DNA of 64,000 bases from Typha latifolia (Eukaryota > Streptophyta > Magnoliopsida > Poales > Typhaceae). Made by a program: the position numbers and the translations under genes. The DNA lies in NCBI GenBank assembly GCA_019914945.1, contig CM034105.1, forward strand, positions 12,090,001 to 12,154,000. Direction: 5' to 3'. Below the pieces are notes generated by a model. The model was not told the origin of the DNA and did not search any database. It worked only from the letters and a program-made list of their open reading frames with translations. Positions 39,012-52,600 of this stretch are shown in pieces. Every line of letters starts with the position of its first letter. Positions within the stretch are counted from its first letter, which is position 1.

Positions 39012-40332
39012 TCATAATTTGTCAGCAATTCGTTCTACAGCATCTGCAAGTTTGCTGAGAACATTAAGAAGGTGATCAGCTTGCTCCTTCCTCTGATCTC
39101 TATCCAACTGATAATTATGGTTCTGAGTTTCCAGTTGGGCAGTAAGCATTGTGCTGTTCTTCTGTAAGACTTCTATCAATTTGTTCTCTAAAGAGGTTTC
39201 TTCGGCAACTTCAGGGGATGACCTCTTCCGCTTCGGCCCTTCTTGTCGTGATGATCCCTTCTCTGATATATCTGCTTGTTGCTTATCATTCATCATGTCT
39301 GCAAAATTATGAACTAATCAAATGCAAGATGTTCTGATACAATTTCCCTTGGATGCTAATTCAAGGAAATGAATCCAAGATCTATCAAGGACTGAAAGCC
39401 TTTTAGAACTTCTAGTCTATATAAAGATATGCTTACTTACAGGAGGCAGAATTCAGTTCATTATAAACATTATCTTCTCCTTGAGAACTTCATCAATCAT
39501 TAGGACTACAGCCTTATTCTAAGATTTACAATGTATAACTCTTTGTTTAGCACTTCTTTGCCATCAATAACTATCAGACTGTAATTTTGCAGGCAAAGAA
39601 GAAATAGGAGTGTCCTAAATTCGGCTGACATATTATGAGGCAGTATATAGAATCAATACCTGGATCAGAAAAATCCTCCTGGAATGGCTCATACTTCCTC
39701 TCTGCATGTTAGAAGAAGAGAAAACCCAATAAAAATCAAAGCTTGCATCTAAATGTCAACCAAGCATTTCTTCAAACTCATAAAAATCAGGCCTTTTCCT
39801 CACCTGATATTGGCATCGCCATCATCGCCTCCTCCTCATCTTCAAACAATCCCTCGCCACTCTCCTTCCTCCCACTGTCAAACACCACCTCGTCATCCTC
39901 TCTCTCCATTTCTATTTCTTCTTCTTCTTCTTCTTCTTCTTCTTCTTCTTCTTCTGATTCCTCCTCCCCCCTTTTGATCATCTCATACACCTGTCGATCG
40001 AAGCACCCAGGTAACCTCCTCGCCCTTCTCCTATCACTCCTCATCCCCCAAAACGACTCCTCCCCCTTCTCCCCCATCTCCCAAGACCGGATCTTTTTGA
40101 AGTTGCACACGAGGTTGCCCCACCGCTTCCGACACTGGAGCGGGCCCCGATCAACACCTCCCCGCCGGCAGTAATCCGACACCGCGGCCCACTTCGGCTC
40201 AGCCGCCGGGCTCTGGCGGCGGCGGTGGCGCTCCACCGCGCGCTTGGCTCGTAGGAGGACGAGGATCTCGTGTCCGGTCCAGCGTGGAAGACGGTGGGCC
40301 CTGGTGGCGGTGGCGGTAACGGCGTTTTCCAT
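39012..40332 (-). CDS. ASR3: trihelix transcription factor, ASR3-like
   Basis: Three coding exons (39804-40332, 39660-39701, 39012-39298) join in frame to 285 aa. The N-terminal trihelix (about residues 15-85) has the spaced tryptophans of the fold (RWTGHEILVLL at 17-27, EPKWAAVSDYC at 45-55, QCRKRWGNLVCNFKKI at 67-82), followed by SFWGMR and the RRLPGCFDRQVYEM block typical of ASR3-type proteins. A run of about 15 acidic residues follows, encoded by a TTC/GAA microsatellite (39916-39955). The C-terminal exon has a basic PKRKR cluster and an amphipathic helix (ENKLIEVLQKNSTML to ERIADKL), likely a coiled coil for dimerisation. Family role: nuclear DNA-binding repressor; Arabidopsis ASR3 is an MPK4 substrate in immunity. 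Orthology to ASR3 itself is inferred from remembered family sequence. The start is the first ATG preceding the trihelix. Confidence 0.88.
39916..39955 (-). repeat. coding (TTC/GAA)n microsatellite
   Basis: The repeat lies within trihelix exon 1 and encodes a poly-glutamate run. In-frame triplet changes would alter acidic-tract length without frameshift. Confidence 0.9.
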
Positions 40333-40394
40333 CTTTGGGATGTCTCGTGCATAGGATTTAGTTGACGGCGAGGTGACAGATGGGCGCGAAACAA

Positions 40395-43300
40395 AGCTTG
40401 AGAGGTAAGAAGGGGGTTAATAAAAATATTAAGGAAAGCAATTTAAATTGGTAGGCAATCAAAGTCCATAAATGTGTTGCAAGGATTTGGTCATTTACTA
40501 GAATGTGGGAATTACTTATTGCCTCGTTATCGTTATCAGATTTCGTGTGCATAAAATATAGCATATCTACGACCGTTTTGGGTGGATTTATAGTGTGCGA
40601 TTTTATCGACAATAAATATTTAAAGATATAGTTCCCAGTTTGGTTCTTGCATTAGAAGAGCTTAGCTGTCCTGTCATCTTTTATTTTATTTTATTTTATT
40701 TAATAAGGATGTTAGCTATTTTAGTAATTAGATTGAACAATTAAACCAACTCTGCCAAAGAATCGAGCATGACATACAAACTCAACCCAATTCATCTTTG
40801 TAAATAATATCATACGTAATTCATAAATGTGCTGCCAATTAAGGATTTTACATCAAATTTCGACTATTCACCTATTCTCACAGTATGTATGATTTCTAAA
40901 CTATTCGTACTATCTAGAAAATTTGTACGGTTCATATATTTTGTGGTTTACATTCTACATTTTTAATATTTAAAAATTACGTTATATATTCACTAAAGAT
41001 TTATATAATACAATTTGAATTAGATTAACACTAACATCATTTGGATAGATTATAAAATATACATATATTCTGATCTAATTCAAATTATTTGTCTACTAAA
41101 ATGACTTAAGTATCCTTCCTCTTCTTTCTCATATACTTCTAGAGCATCGTGAAACTCCTCGGCCTAAATACCAAAGCTAGAAGAGAAGAAATTGGGGTCT
41201 CTCAATTCGTTTCTCCTCCATCTTTTCCTCTCTTATTTATTTGGAAGCTACATTCAATTCGAAATTCTTGAGTACTATATCTTAGTTCTTCGAAATTGAA
41301 AAAATTGGAACCATTTGTTCTAATATTTCATTGATTAATAAGTATTGTGTTTTAGGTCGCAAAGAAAATCTTTTTTAGTGAATGTGGGTTTTGGCTGGGT
41401 GAAGACATTTGTGTAATGTCCTCAGTATAATTAATTTAACCTATGAGTTTAATTAAGCTTACTTAGTGAATATAACAACAGAGGATGTCCTACAAATATT
41501 TCGTCAAACATAGGGTACAATTGTAAACATTAAAGTTGCAAGGTGAATACGTGGAAACGTACGGCGAAAATGCAAACTTCCCTACTAATTTATTCTTGAG
41601 TATAAATAAAATTATAAAATACCAGTTGATTTGCATTTAGATCTGGGATTGCACGAGATCGACTCATGCTTAGAAGAACTAATAGGTGACCAAACAACTA
41701 TTATAAAGTTGGTGAATACCTCCTCCATGACTAAGGGGTCGCAAGATGACTCACCTTCACACAATTAATATAAAAAAATTATTTGGTGGTTCAACTCAAC
41801 AGATCAATTTATGACTCAATGACGTGATAATTTAGAAGAGCAGCTCAATAGCACGACATTTTAGAGTGATGCATCAATAGTGTTTAGTTTGAAATAATAG
41901 CTCAATGATGCACACAACTTTATAACTAAACTAGGCGGTTTAATATGTTAACTAAAATTTAATGAAAATTAATTGCCTTTGTATCTAAGAGGTTTGACCT
42001 TTGTCAAGCCCATATATTTTGCCTTCAGACTGACTCTTGAATGATTAAATAAAACAATAGTAGGTGATAAAAGGGAAAGGAAAGGTACACATAGAAGGAT
42101 CCAAACCCAGCAAATACTTGTCTCAATTTGACAAAGAAAGTAAATGGGGGCAGCAATTCATTCTCCAGTAAATGGCAGCTTAAACTTACTGGTAATTTCA
42201 AATATCAGTGGACCAATAGAAGTGATTTACTAATCGAATCCCACATTAAATTAGTTAGGTCATTTCTGAGGCCAAGCAAACAAGATTTAATTCGACTCTA
42301 TAACTAAGCCAAAGATGAGCTCAAACAGAAAATTGTGTACCTGGGGTTATCGAGTTAGCAGAGTATCATATAGCAAGGTTGAGATCCTTTTCTGAGCAAT
42401 TCTCTCCAGAAGAGATTTCCGTCAGGCCAGGTAATCAATTTAGATAATAGGTTTGCAACCAATTTGAATAACATGGATGACTGGGATCACCTTGTCCAAT
42501 TCTTCCAAACCTGAATTTCTCCAATTAAATCAATATCTCAAGAGATGCATAGAAAAAATATAGCAATTAATCCAACTAATCCACCTTTTAGAAAATCCAG
42601 CAGCACCACCCCATTCAAGATCAAAGCTGTGCATGAGGCCCAAACTTGATTGCTGTAACATGTGGATAGCACCTGTTTATGCAAGAAAGGATCTAATGAG
42701 CAGCAACAAAGAAAACTATTAAGATCCCTTGATGAAAGCCAACTTGTTTAAGAAAATTAAGTGAGCCAAGAAGAGATATGAATTAGCAGCAATTGATAAT
42801 TTAAAGTAGGGCACACTTGTCAAAAGCCAGGATAAGTATTTAGCATAACGTCTTACCTAATATGACAAGAGAGTTTTTCATCGCCTGGTCGATGAGTACA
42901 AGTAAACAGTCTCCATATCTCATATCACGTAAAAATTTTTGTAAAAGTAATCCTACCAATTGAAGCAAATCAGCTTTAGCTCAAAGAGCTGAGCAATTAT
43001 CAACCTAACCAAGTTCCAACAGAACCAAAAAGGTAATCTAGAGGAGCATATGGTAAACATACAGCTTACTTCCAGTCACATGGGTTTCCAACATCAGCAG
43101 TGAAAGGAGAATTCAGCATGGTCATAAACAAAATTGTTTACCTGAAAACGAGCATCATATGAAACAGAAACAAGCTGAAGAGTCATATATCAAGTCAAAT
43201 GCAAAAAGATAAAAAAAAAATAAAGAGAATAAAAACATCAATAAAGTAAGCAAGTGTGATCTATCCTTTGTATTAGAAAAATAACAAGCACCCATGGATT

Positions 43301-43603
43301 GTTAGCCCAGGAAAGGCTACATGATAGAGAAAAGCCAAAATGTAATGCTTGGAAAGCTGCTGGTATCCTTGATAATTGGTTTCCCGTATACATTATCTAT
43401 ACAATGTACATCGTATTCTTCTAATGAATATTTGCATTCCCTAGCTACATAAATTTCAATACAAGAATCATTTCAACAACCAATACAAAGGCCTTTGGGT
43501 ACCTTTGGAGTCACTTGCAAAATTAAGAGCTGAATGGCATCCTTCCATTATAGAGAGTAAAAATTTAGAAGTTTCAAATATAACAAGAAAAACAACTGAT
43601 CAC
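40395..43603. other. intergenic DNA between the trihelix and SUVH4 genes
   Basis: AT-rich, with no recognised gene. The trihelix promoter should lie at 40395-40900 and the SUVH4 3' UTR just below 43604. A short TTTTA repeat occurs at 40680-40700. Confidence 0.4.
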
Positions 43604-46600
43604 TTAGTATAGACGCTTCCTGCAGTCGACAGCTCCACAGTGGCACGGCATCTTTACAATATTTCCATCTGGACCAACTACACTATCCAAAGCATAGCCA
43701 TAATCATAAGTGAGCTCCTGCATATGACACAAAACTAATTGCATAAAACCTCTTTCAACTGAAGATTATATAGTAGATGAACATGCTTATTATCAATGAA
43801 TGATCATCTGTTGATACATTTAGTCAGTTGAATAAAATTCTTTGAGTTGGACTAGAAACTTTATGTTACAACTTTTCTAAAAATAAACACTTTTCTAGCT
43901 CTAAATTGTGCCACTGGGATTATAGAACATTTATCCCAAACTGTAGAGCAAAAGCAATTTACTTTTTCACATCTCACGACGAAGTTTTTCATATTAAAAG
44001 GTACATTCATTGATTAGAAAGTTGTATATAAATATATATACCAAATTGCACCTTAAATTCATTAAATAAAACAACCCATTAGAAAACCAGATACCAGAGA
44101 ACCTCATTTGGGTATCCTCAGTGACTTGAAGAATAGACAATATAACCAAATTACTAATGTTGAACATCATTCATCTCTCCCCGAATAACCCCCACCACTA
44201 GTTGTAGTTCCTTTTCACTTCAACAATATCAAAAAATTTATAAAAAAGCATACCTCTGTCTTCTCTAAAATTCGATTAATTTCATATAATATCACATTTT
44301 TTCATTTAAATTCATCAATACTACAAACATTTTCTCTGCTTCTCTTTTGCTTCCACATATATCATCTTACTAATAGGTCGCTTTTGTCCACAAATTAGAT
44401 AGCATAAAACAACCTAATATATAAATCCCTACACATATTAACCTAGTAATCTACTATCTTAAAGAGTTCCAAATGTGTAATTTAATTTGAGAAAATTCAT
44501 AGAATTTTACATATTCCCTACCTTCAACATACTGGCACTTGTGTTCATTCACATGGCATCCATTTAGTATTTTTCTCATGTTAATATACAAGACAACAAA
44601 ATCGATATGGTATCACCAAACTACCTAATTACCTCAAACCTCCATACAATCAAGAGTCATGATCATTCTACTTTTCATTAAGATTTGCTACGTTTACATG
44701 TTCAGTTGAGGATCCATGCCGTTCTTAATTTTAACTTTCTCAAAGAATCATGTCCTATATATTTGTTTCCTTAGCTCACATTTGTTTCTTTTATTACTTA
44801 GCAATTCATCTACCTCCTACCCTATCAGTCTCCACCATCTACTCTTAAAATGGAAACGCTCTACTTTATTAACCTAACTTTCCAATCTTTACAAGTTAAT
44901 TTATATAATCTTTTAGTAGGAAAATTCTATTTAGCTAGTATTTCGTCAACCCTCATGATGGACCTCTTTTACCAAATTCGTAACTAAAAGTTGGCTGAAC
45001 TAACAAAACACAAAATCCTGTTTTACATTTTAATTTCCTTTCATATTCAATGGCTCCATTTACATCATCAACTCTCTTTATTAGTAGGATCATTCAACCC
45101 TCATTGTACACAAATTTTAACTTCCTCGTCACTTGTGAGTTATTCCAACTACAGCTTTCAAAATTCTGCCACCAGCATATTCATCTCATACTATCAGTTT
45201 TTCTATTCTAGTTTCTGTAAGAGCAATTCTAAGAGAAACTTTGGAAATTATGATTTCATAGGTCACCTTTAATTGGTAAGTTCAGACCCCCTATATTTCT
45301 ACTGTTAACTAATCAAACCCTATGTTTTCAAGTTTGGTGCATATTTATTCTTGATAATCTATAACCCAAAGTTCTAACATAAAGGTATCAACATATCCTG
45401 TTGATTTCAAAAAAAAATTCACTTGATTATTGAAGTTTCTTCTACTACCATCCTCTATTCTTTTTTATTTGATCACTGAAATTTATTTTTATCCCTCATT
45501 TCCCAAAAATCTTTTTGGAAATTAGGTTTTCATTTATTTTTTATTTTTGGATGTATTTTTATCTAAAATATTAGATTAGATTAGATTGTCTAATTTGATT
45601 AAAAATTTAGGAGATTTAGTTGTCAGTTTGTTTTGAGATATGTTTGTTAAGATTTGATAAAGTTTATTTATATATTAGACTAGAAAAGATCTGAATAAGA
45701 TTAATTTGTGATTTGATTAATTTCCTCATCTCTATAGATGGATATGATAGGAATTTCGAGAAAGAACAAAAAAGGATGAAATTTTGAGATATATTACTTT
45801 TGTAGAGGATTCCATATTTATCCCTCTTCCCATTCTCTTCCCTTTTCTCCTAACCCGTTCTCTCTTTTATTGTGCATTTCACGCTTCCTTTGTCCCCTAC
45901 AATTTATATGGGTTTGATTTTCTTTCCCCCATGGCTTGTTCAGTTATTTCTATCTTTCCCATCTATCTAGTCATGTTAGTACAAAAATGGTACATGAAGG
46001 TAGATAAAGAGATTCGTAGAGACCTTATATTTTCTCCTTAGGGATAAATCTACGTATCTCCTTACCTTTTTTTCATATTGGCATGTTTTCTCATTCTTAG
46101 GCCACCATCAAATCTTCGCCCACCATCCAAATTGAAAAGCGGTAGCTTTTAATTCCAAACAGAAACATCATTGTTATTGCTGACCAGATTTTTCACAACC
46201 TACAGCCCTTCCTTGCAATCACTCCCTTCGTCTAGTGTTCTTTGTTTTTTAGTAGTTATGTGAGAACACATCGGTGTGCAGCCAAACATAGTTGACTCAA
46301 ATGGTTAAACCAAAGCAAACCAATGGTTAAAGGCATCCGACAGACCAACTAGAATGTCTTTTGGGCAAAAATTCAAAAATATATGGCTCAAATTGTCAAA
46401 TAGTAAGTACAATGTTTCGAATGTAATTTTTGAAAAGGAGGTATGAGATGAAAATTTCTGAAGAAACTTAACAAGAATACATACAGATACCAATTTAGGA
46501 GAAAACTCACCTGCAAAGGGGGTATAGTGTCTGCAGCAAACAACATAACTTTGGCTAATTTGAAGTCTCGATGCGAGCTGAGGATGCATTGGACAAAAAG

Positions 46601-49600
46601 ATTTGGCTGACAGCTGTGATTAATGAATCGAGCAATATTACCAACTGCACCAGCATCAATGCAGTACTCTGGCACATCAGATTCTGAGTTGCCGAGAAAG
46701 GAGATATCTCCAGGGCGCTTCTGCAAAATGAAACAAACATTACAGAACTACAATAGTTTCAAGACATCTGTGAAGATTCAGATTATATCATGAACAACTT
46801 CTAAAAACTCAAATGACCATTTTGTTTAAATTATAATATCAATTATTTCCCACAATAATATTCCTGGTACTGGACTACAATTCCTCATGGCTTAAAAACT
46901 CGGCCAAAATAGATCAATTTCGACCAGGTTCGATCAGGAAAGAAGCCTGAAACCCTTAAATGAGTAAAAATTGCCCATGAATAGCATTTTTCTCGCTCGA
47001 GGCTCCAATCAGCCTTCAACGTCCAAGATGCTCTTCCCACGTGCATTCACTCGAGGATCTAATCGGCCTCCTCCGACTCCTATCAACCACCTCCTCTTTT
47101 GACTGTCTTTATCTCGGTTCTTTCTCTCACAACATGAACCTAGAGGCTCCGATTTACCTCTTTCAGTTCCGATTGATGACAATCTCCTCTGACAACCTTG
47201 TCTCAGCCTTTCTTCCACGTGTATGCAGTTGGGGACTAATCGAACTTGTTTAGCAACCACGTCGCTTCTCGGTTTCGATCAACTTCCTTCAGCGAGAGAA
47301 TTCATTATCTCTTCTTATTCTGTTGATTTCCTATATCTACTATCGTTGATTTTTAAGGTTCTGTACATTTTTTTATTTTTTTCCTGTCTTATAATTTTCC
47401 ACATTTATTTATCTTCTTTCTTGTTGAATTTCCTACACCTTCACATCTGTTATTGGATTTCCTAAAGCAACTGTTATTACTTTTTTTGCCATTCCAATAT
47501 TTTTAATATTGTTTTTAGAAATGTTCAGTGCATGTTTATCTTCTTTTTTCTGTTATTGGATTTCCAATACCTTCTATGCTGCTTTTAATATTTCTTTGGT
47601 TTCTTATATATTTTTTGAGGATATTTTCTTTTTTTTTCTAGAATTTTCTACGTCTTTTCGTTTCTTATTTATTATAAAATGAGCAAATCTGAAGAAACAA
47701 AACAACTGATCCAAAACTCTGATACTGAACGAAACTCTGAAACATTTCGTTTTTCACATGCTGAAACCGAAACTTCCAACCATGCAATTCCTCACTTGCT
47801 CAGTTCAGAAAAGAGAAAACCATAAAGCTTATGAGACAAGATTATAGTACCTCCCTTCCATCTAGGCCTTTCATAGTTTGGAGACAGTCTATATCGAAGA
47901 TATAGTTGTTATCAAGAGCACTGTCAATCTCATCGGTTCTTCTAAGGTTTCCAGTATATTCACAAATAGGAGCACCAGCTGGTATAGTGTCCCATGACTT
48001 AACACCCCAACCTTTTTTTGCCGTCTTGAATACCTGTAGTGGCGTGCAGTTATAAACAGAACATGCCTTACTTGTCACTGAACAGAAAAGGATGGATTAT
48101 AATGTTGATAGCCATGGTCAGATAAAAAGAAATTTCTAACCTCAAGACGGTACTTCAGACCTTGCTGTGATGTTCTATTTATGCAGTTAAGATCACATCC
48201 ACAATTCACACCGCACTCAAAAACAATAGACTTCGCTTCCACCAATCTAGAGGAAAATTTAATTGCATTGAGATTTACAGGTAGAAAAGATTTTCAGTAG
48301 ATTATTAAAGCAACAAACAATAAAATTAAGCCATGCCAAACAACAAACGGATATACTGGAAGAAACACTGACTTAAGATAGGTGTTTCCAGATCAACAAG
48401 ATCCAAAATAATGAGTTAACAGGCAACATCCATGACTACCAAGTTAACCTCATGGTTAAAAGGATTAGCAATTTTCTTGCTCAGATCAAGCAGCTAATTG
48501 TTTGAGCACTCAAAAAGTATCTGGGACAAAATATGACCCAATGTTCAAATGGATATACTGGAGGAAACACTGGCTTGTGTTTCCAGATCAACAAGATCCA
48601 AAATGATGAGTTAACAGGCGACATCTATGAGTATCAAGTTAATCTCATAATTAAAAGGATTAGCAATTTTCTTACTCAGATCGAACAGCTAAAATTTTCT
48701 TTTTCAGCACTCAAAAGTATCCGGGACAAAATATGACCTTATGTTCCAACTTATATGCAAGTCATTCAAAAGTATAAGTAACTTCAACAAACTTTCATAT
48801 ATAATGTCAAGACATGTCTAGCATAAACCATAGAATGGCCTAGTAAGAGAAGGTGACTCAAGATGAAATTGGTGTAGTACCAATAACCTAGGGATGCCCC
48901 TCTGAAGTTAGGGTTGCTAAAAAATCCGGCAATGCGGTGGCCAGCCTGTACTTGGCCTGAATTTTTTGGAGCAGCATGAACTTGCATTTCTTTTGGATAA
49001 GCTCTGATCGAGGGGCCTAAAGCCCCACCAGACATCCAGGTGACCCAACCGTAGTCCACCTTCCTCTTCTCTCCACATCCCTCTCCTCCATTGCTCCCTA
49101 GAGCTTGAGAATTCCTTGGCACCATCCATTCCCTTGCATTTCAATCAATAGAAGAGCAATATTTCTAGTGCAATTAGTGTGCTTTCGCTTGTCTCTCTCT
49201 ATCCCATATCAATTATGCATTTCTACTTGCAAAGAACAGTTGGCTTAATTTTGCAAATTGAAAGTTAAGTGCCACCTGAATTTTGTCTATCCAAAAGACT
49301 TACGTCGTGTCAAGTGGTATCAGCAACAACCAATGAGTAAATACAAGGCAACACTCATATTGGCAGAGCATACGAAAATACTAGATAAATCCAATTGTTG
49401 GACAAGGTACCATGTTTTAATATTCTTGCCAAAAGGACATCAAAATGGAAGATAAAGAAACTAAGTCAGACAAGGTGCCATGTGTTAATATTCTAGCCAG
49501 AAGAACATCACAACAAAAGATAAAGTCAGATGAGGTATAAATACTCTAGCACAAGAAATTCTATAGGAGGATAACAAAAGCAATGTCTACCTTCCACCAT

Positions 49601-52600
49601 CCTTACGAACATAAGGAAAATCAGAGCCATTAATTTTAGCACAAGAACAACTTCTTGAATTAGAGCAATCTCCTCTGCAATCGCAGCCCAGAACATTTTC
49701 AGGAATTGGCCAATTGTTGGGAACTTGGAGCGACTTGCAATATACAAAACCTACAAAAGAGATTAATAAAAGACAATGTCTTGATCAATAATATGAATGA
49801 TTAATTGTACAACTATGAGCGGAACATTGTAAACGAAAGAAAAATAGTGAATGGGGTTTTTATTAATTTCAAATCATCAGAAAGGTTTCCTGTATTTCAT
49901 ATAAGGAATCCACATACTTTGGTACTATCCACGAATAAACATAGAAATTTTAATATGCTCCAAAACTTCCTTCCACTGGGTCTGCTATTTAAGTCCGGAA
50001 AAGTCAGATCAAACCGAGACAGACATTTATTCTGACATTCTCAGCCCAACACCGGGCCATATGAAGAAACAAGCAACTAAGCCAAACCAGATCATATTAA
50101 CCCCAAAAGCATCATCTAAGGACTCGTAGCTTAAGCATAGTCTTTTTCGCACCACATGCACCTCAAATAGGAAATTATATTCCATCATCGTAGATAGCGG
50201 AAGCAATGAGAAGTCCATGTGACAAGAAATGGCTGACAAGCTTAAATTAAATTCTAAGAAAGTGAACAGTTCCTATAAAACAGCATGATTTAAGAGTGGG
50301 AGTAGAGGTGATTATCGAACAGGGCGAAGCAGGGTGGGTCGTTTTCGGGTCGGGCAAGAATATTATAGTCTGTCACTGCCCACTAACCAATGAGATATCA
50401 GCCTCAGGCCAGGCGTAATGGGTCGAGCTAAAAAATATAATATCATAACAAGCTAAGCAAAATGGGTAAGGGTGAAAATGGATGGGATACAAGTCAAATA
50501 GCTATGAAGCACGAATACGGATATGTGATACGAATGATATGATATGGATACAGGAATACGACAAATTCTCAAATCACAACAAATCATGGTTTCCAGTTTC
50601 GGCCGATCCCAAGTGGGAACAGCCAAAACAGATCGGGATCGGCCCTAGCACACAATGGCTGCAGCTGATGCTGTTTATGCAGTTATGCCTCATAAATTTT
50701 AAATTATTTTATATTTTATTTTGATTTTTGTTTATTTTTTTAGTTGCAGAGTTAAAATATCAATAGCTCCAAAAGAGAAGTCATATAATACCGACATTGG
50801 GTGGCAACATTGCAGCACTATTGGGCAAGATAAAATACGTGTTAAATGCAACTGGTGTGGAAAGAAAATGAGTGGTGGTGTCAACTGTTTGAAAATACAT
50901 TTAACCGGAAGACAAAGAAATGTAACAGTTTGCACTCAAGTGTCCTTGGAAGTTAGAAAACAGTTGTTGGCTCATTTAATTGGCAAAAAGAAGGATAAAC
51001 AAACTGCACAACAAATAGAGTCAATGGTTCGTAAAAAATTAATGCATAATCCTGTACACATTGATAATGTTAGCAGTAAGCAAAGTGAGGAGGATGAGGA
51101 GGAGAGACAGATCATGAGGGGAATGAAAAAGAGCAGAAATATGCATAGAGAAGAGAGAGATGAGAAGAAGCACGGGTGGTAACTTTCAGAGATCTAGATC
51201 AGTTAATATACGAGGAGAGAGAGAATATTGGGGCAGCAGTTCTACCTACAAGACTCATGGTGTTACAGCGGAATCTGAAAATATTGGACCAATTGATACA
51301 TATCTTTAGAAAAAAAATGGTCGTACACAAACTTCTATTAAGATAGCTCTCAAAAGAATTAAAAATGCAAAACAACACATTAGTAGGGCTATCTCTAAAT
51401 TTTTCTTTTACAACCATATTCCTTTCAGTGTAATTAATAGTACTTACTATCACACTATGGTGAATGTTATACAATCAGTAGAGCCTGGTGTTCCGCCTCC
51501 TAGTTCAAATGATATTGCTACTAAATATCTTAACTCGGAGGTAGATGAACTTCATACTTATATTAAGACATTTAAACGGTATTGAAATAAATTTGGTTGT
51601 ACACTGATGTGTGATGGGTGGAGTACACAAAACAGAAAAAAAATATAATTAATTTCATAGTGTACTCGGGCATGGGTACAATATTTTTTAAAGTCTGTGG
51701 ACACTACTACTCATTTCAAATATGCAGATTATATTTGTCAATTGATGCATGAAGTGATACAAGAAATCGGTGAAAAAAGAGTAGTCCAAGTTGTTACCCA
51801 TAATGGGGTAAATTATAAAGCTGTTGAAAATTTACTGATGATAAAAAGACCTCATTTATATTGGACGCCATGTGCTGCACATTGTCTTGATCTAATATTA
51901 CAGGATATTGCAAAATAGCCTAAAATTGACATGGTCAAACGAGAGGTTAACAAATTTTATATATAATCATAGTTGGGTTCTTAATTTACTCAGACAGATA
52001 ACTGGTGGTAGGGAGATCATCAGACATGGCGTCACTAGATTTATCACTTACTTTTAGCCTTGAAGAGCATCATGCGCTACAAAAATGATATTATGCGGAT
52101 GTTTACATCACATAAGTAGTCTATAAAAATTAAGAATATAAAACATAAAGATAAATCTTTTGATGAAACTTTGAAAAATATGGCTCTTGGAAATGTATTT
52201 TGGGATAATATTACAATTATCACCACAGTATTTGAGCCTATTGTTAAAGTATTAAGACTTGTAGACAGTGATTACAAGTCTAAGATAGATTTCTTATTTA
52301 AGTTTTAATTTACTAATTTACTTTTATTTATTAATATTAAAAATTTGAATGCTTATAAATTTTAAATTTCTACAGGATATTTACTTAATCCAAGATTTCA
52401 ATTCTCTAAAAATGTCAATAATGATAGTGAAGTCTTGTTGGGGGTTAGGAAGGTAATCAGCAAGCTTGAGCGCGATATTCATAAACAAATCCTTTGCGCT
52501 AAAGAAGTGAGTAATGATTCAAATAAATAATTTTATTATTATTTGTTTCAAGTTTTTACTTTCAATATAATCAGTATGCAATAAGCTAATAATATATTTT

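Noticed and set aside
47009..47260. 83-codon basic frame in a SUVH4 intron
   Set aside because: It lies inside the putative MULE-like element and has no known domain.
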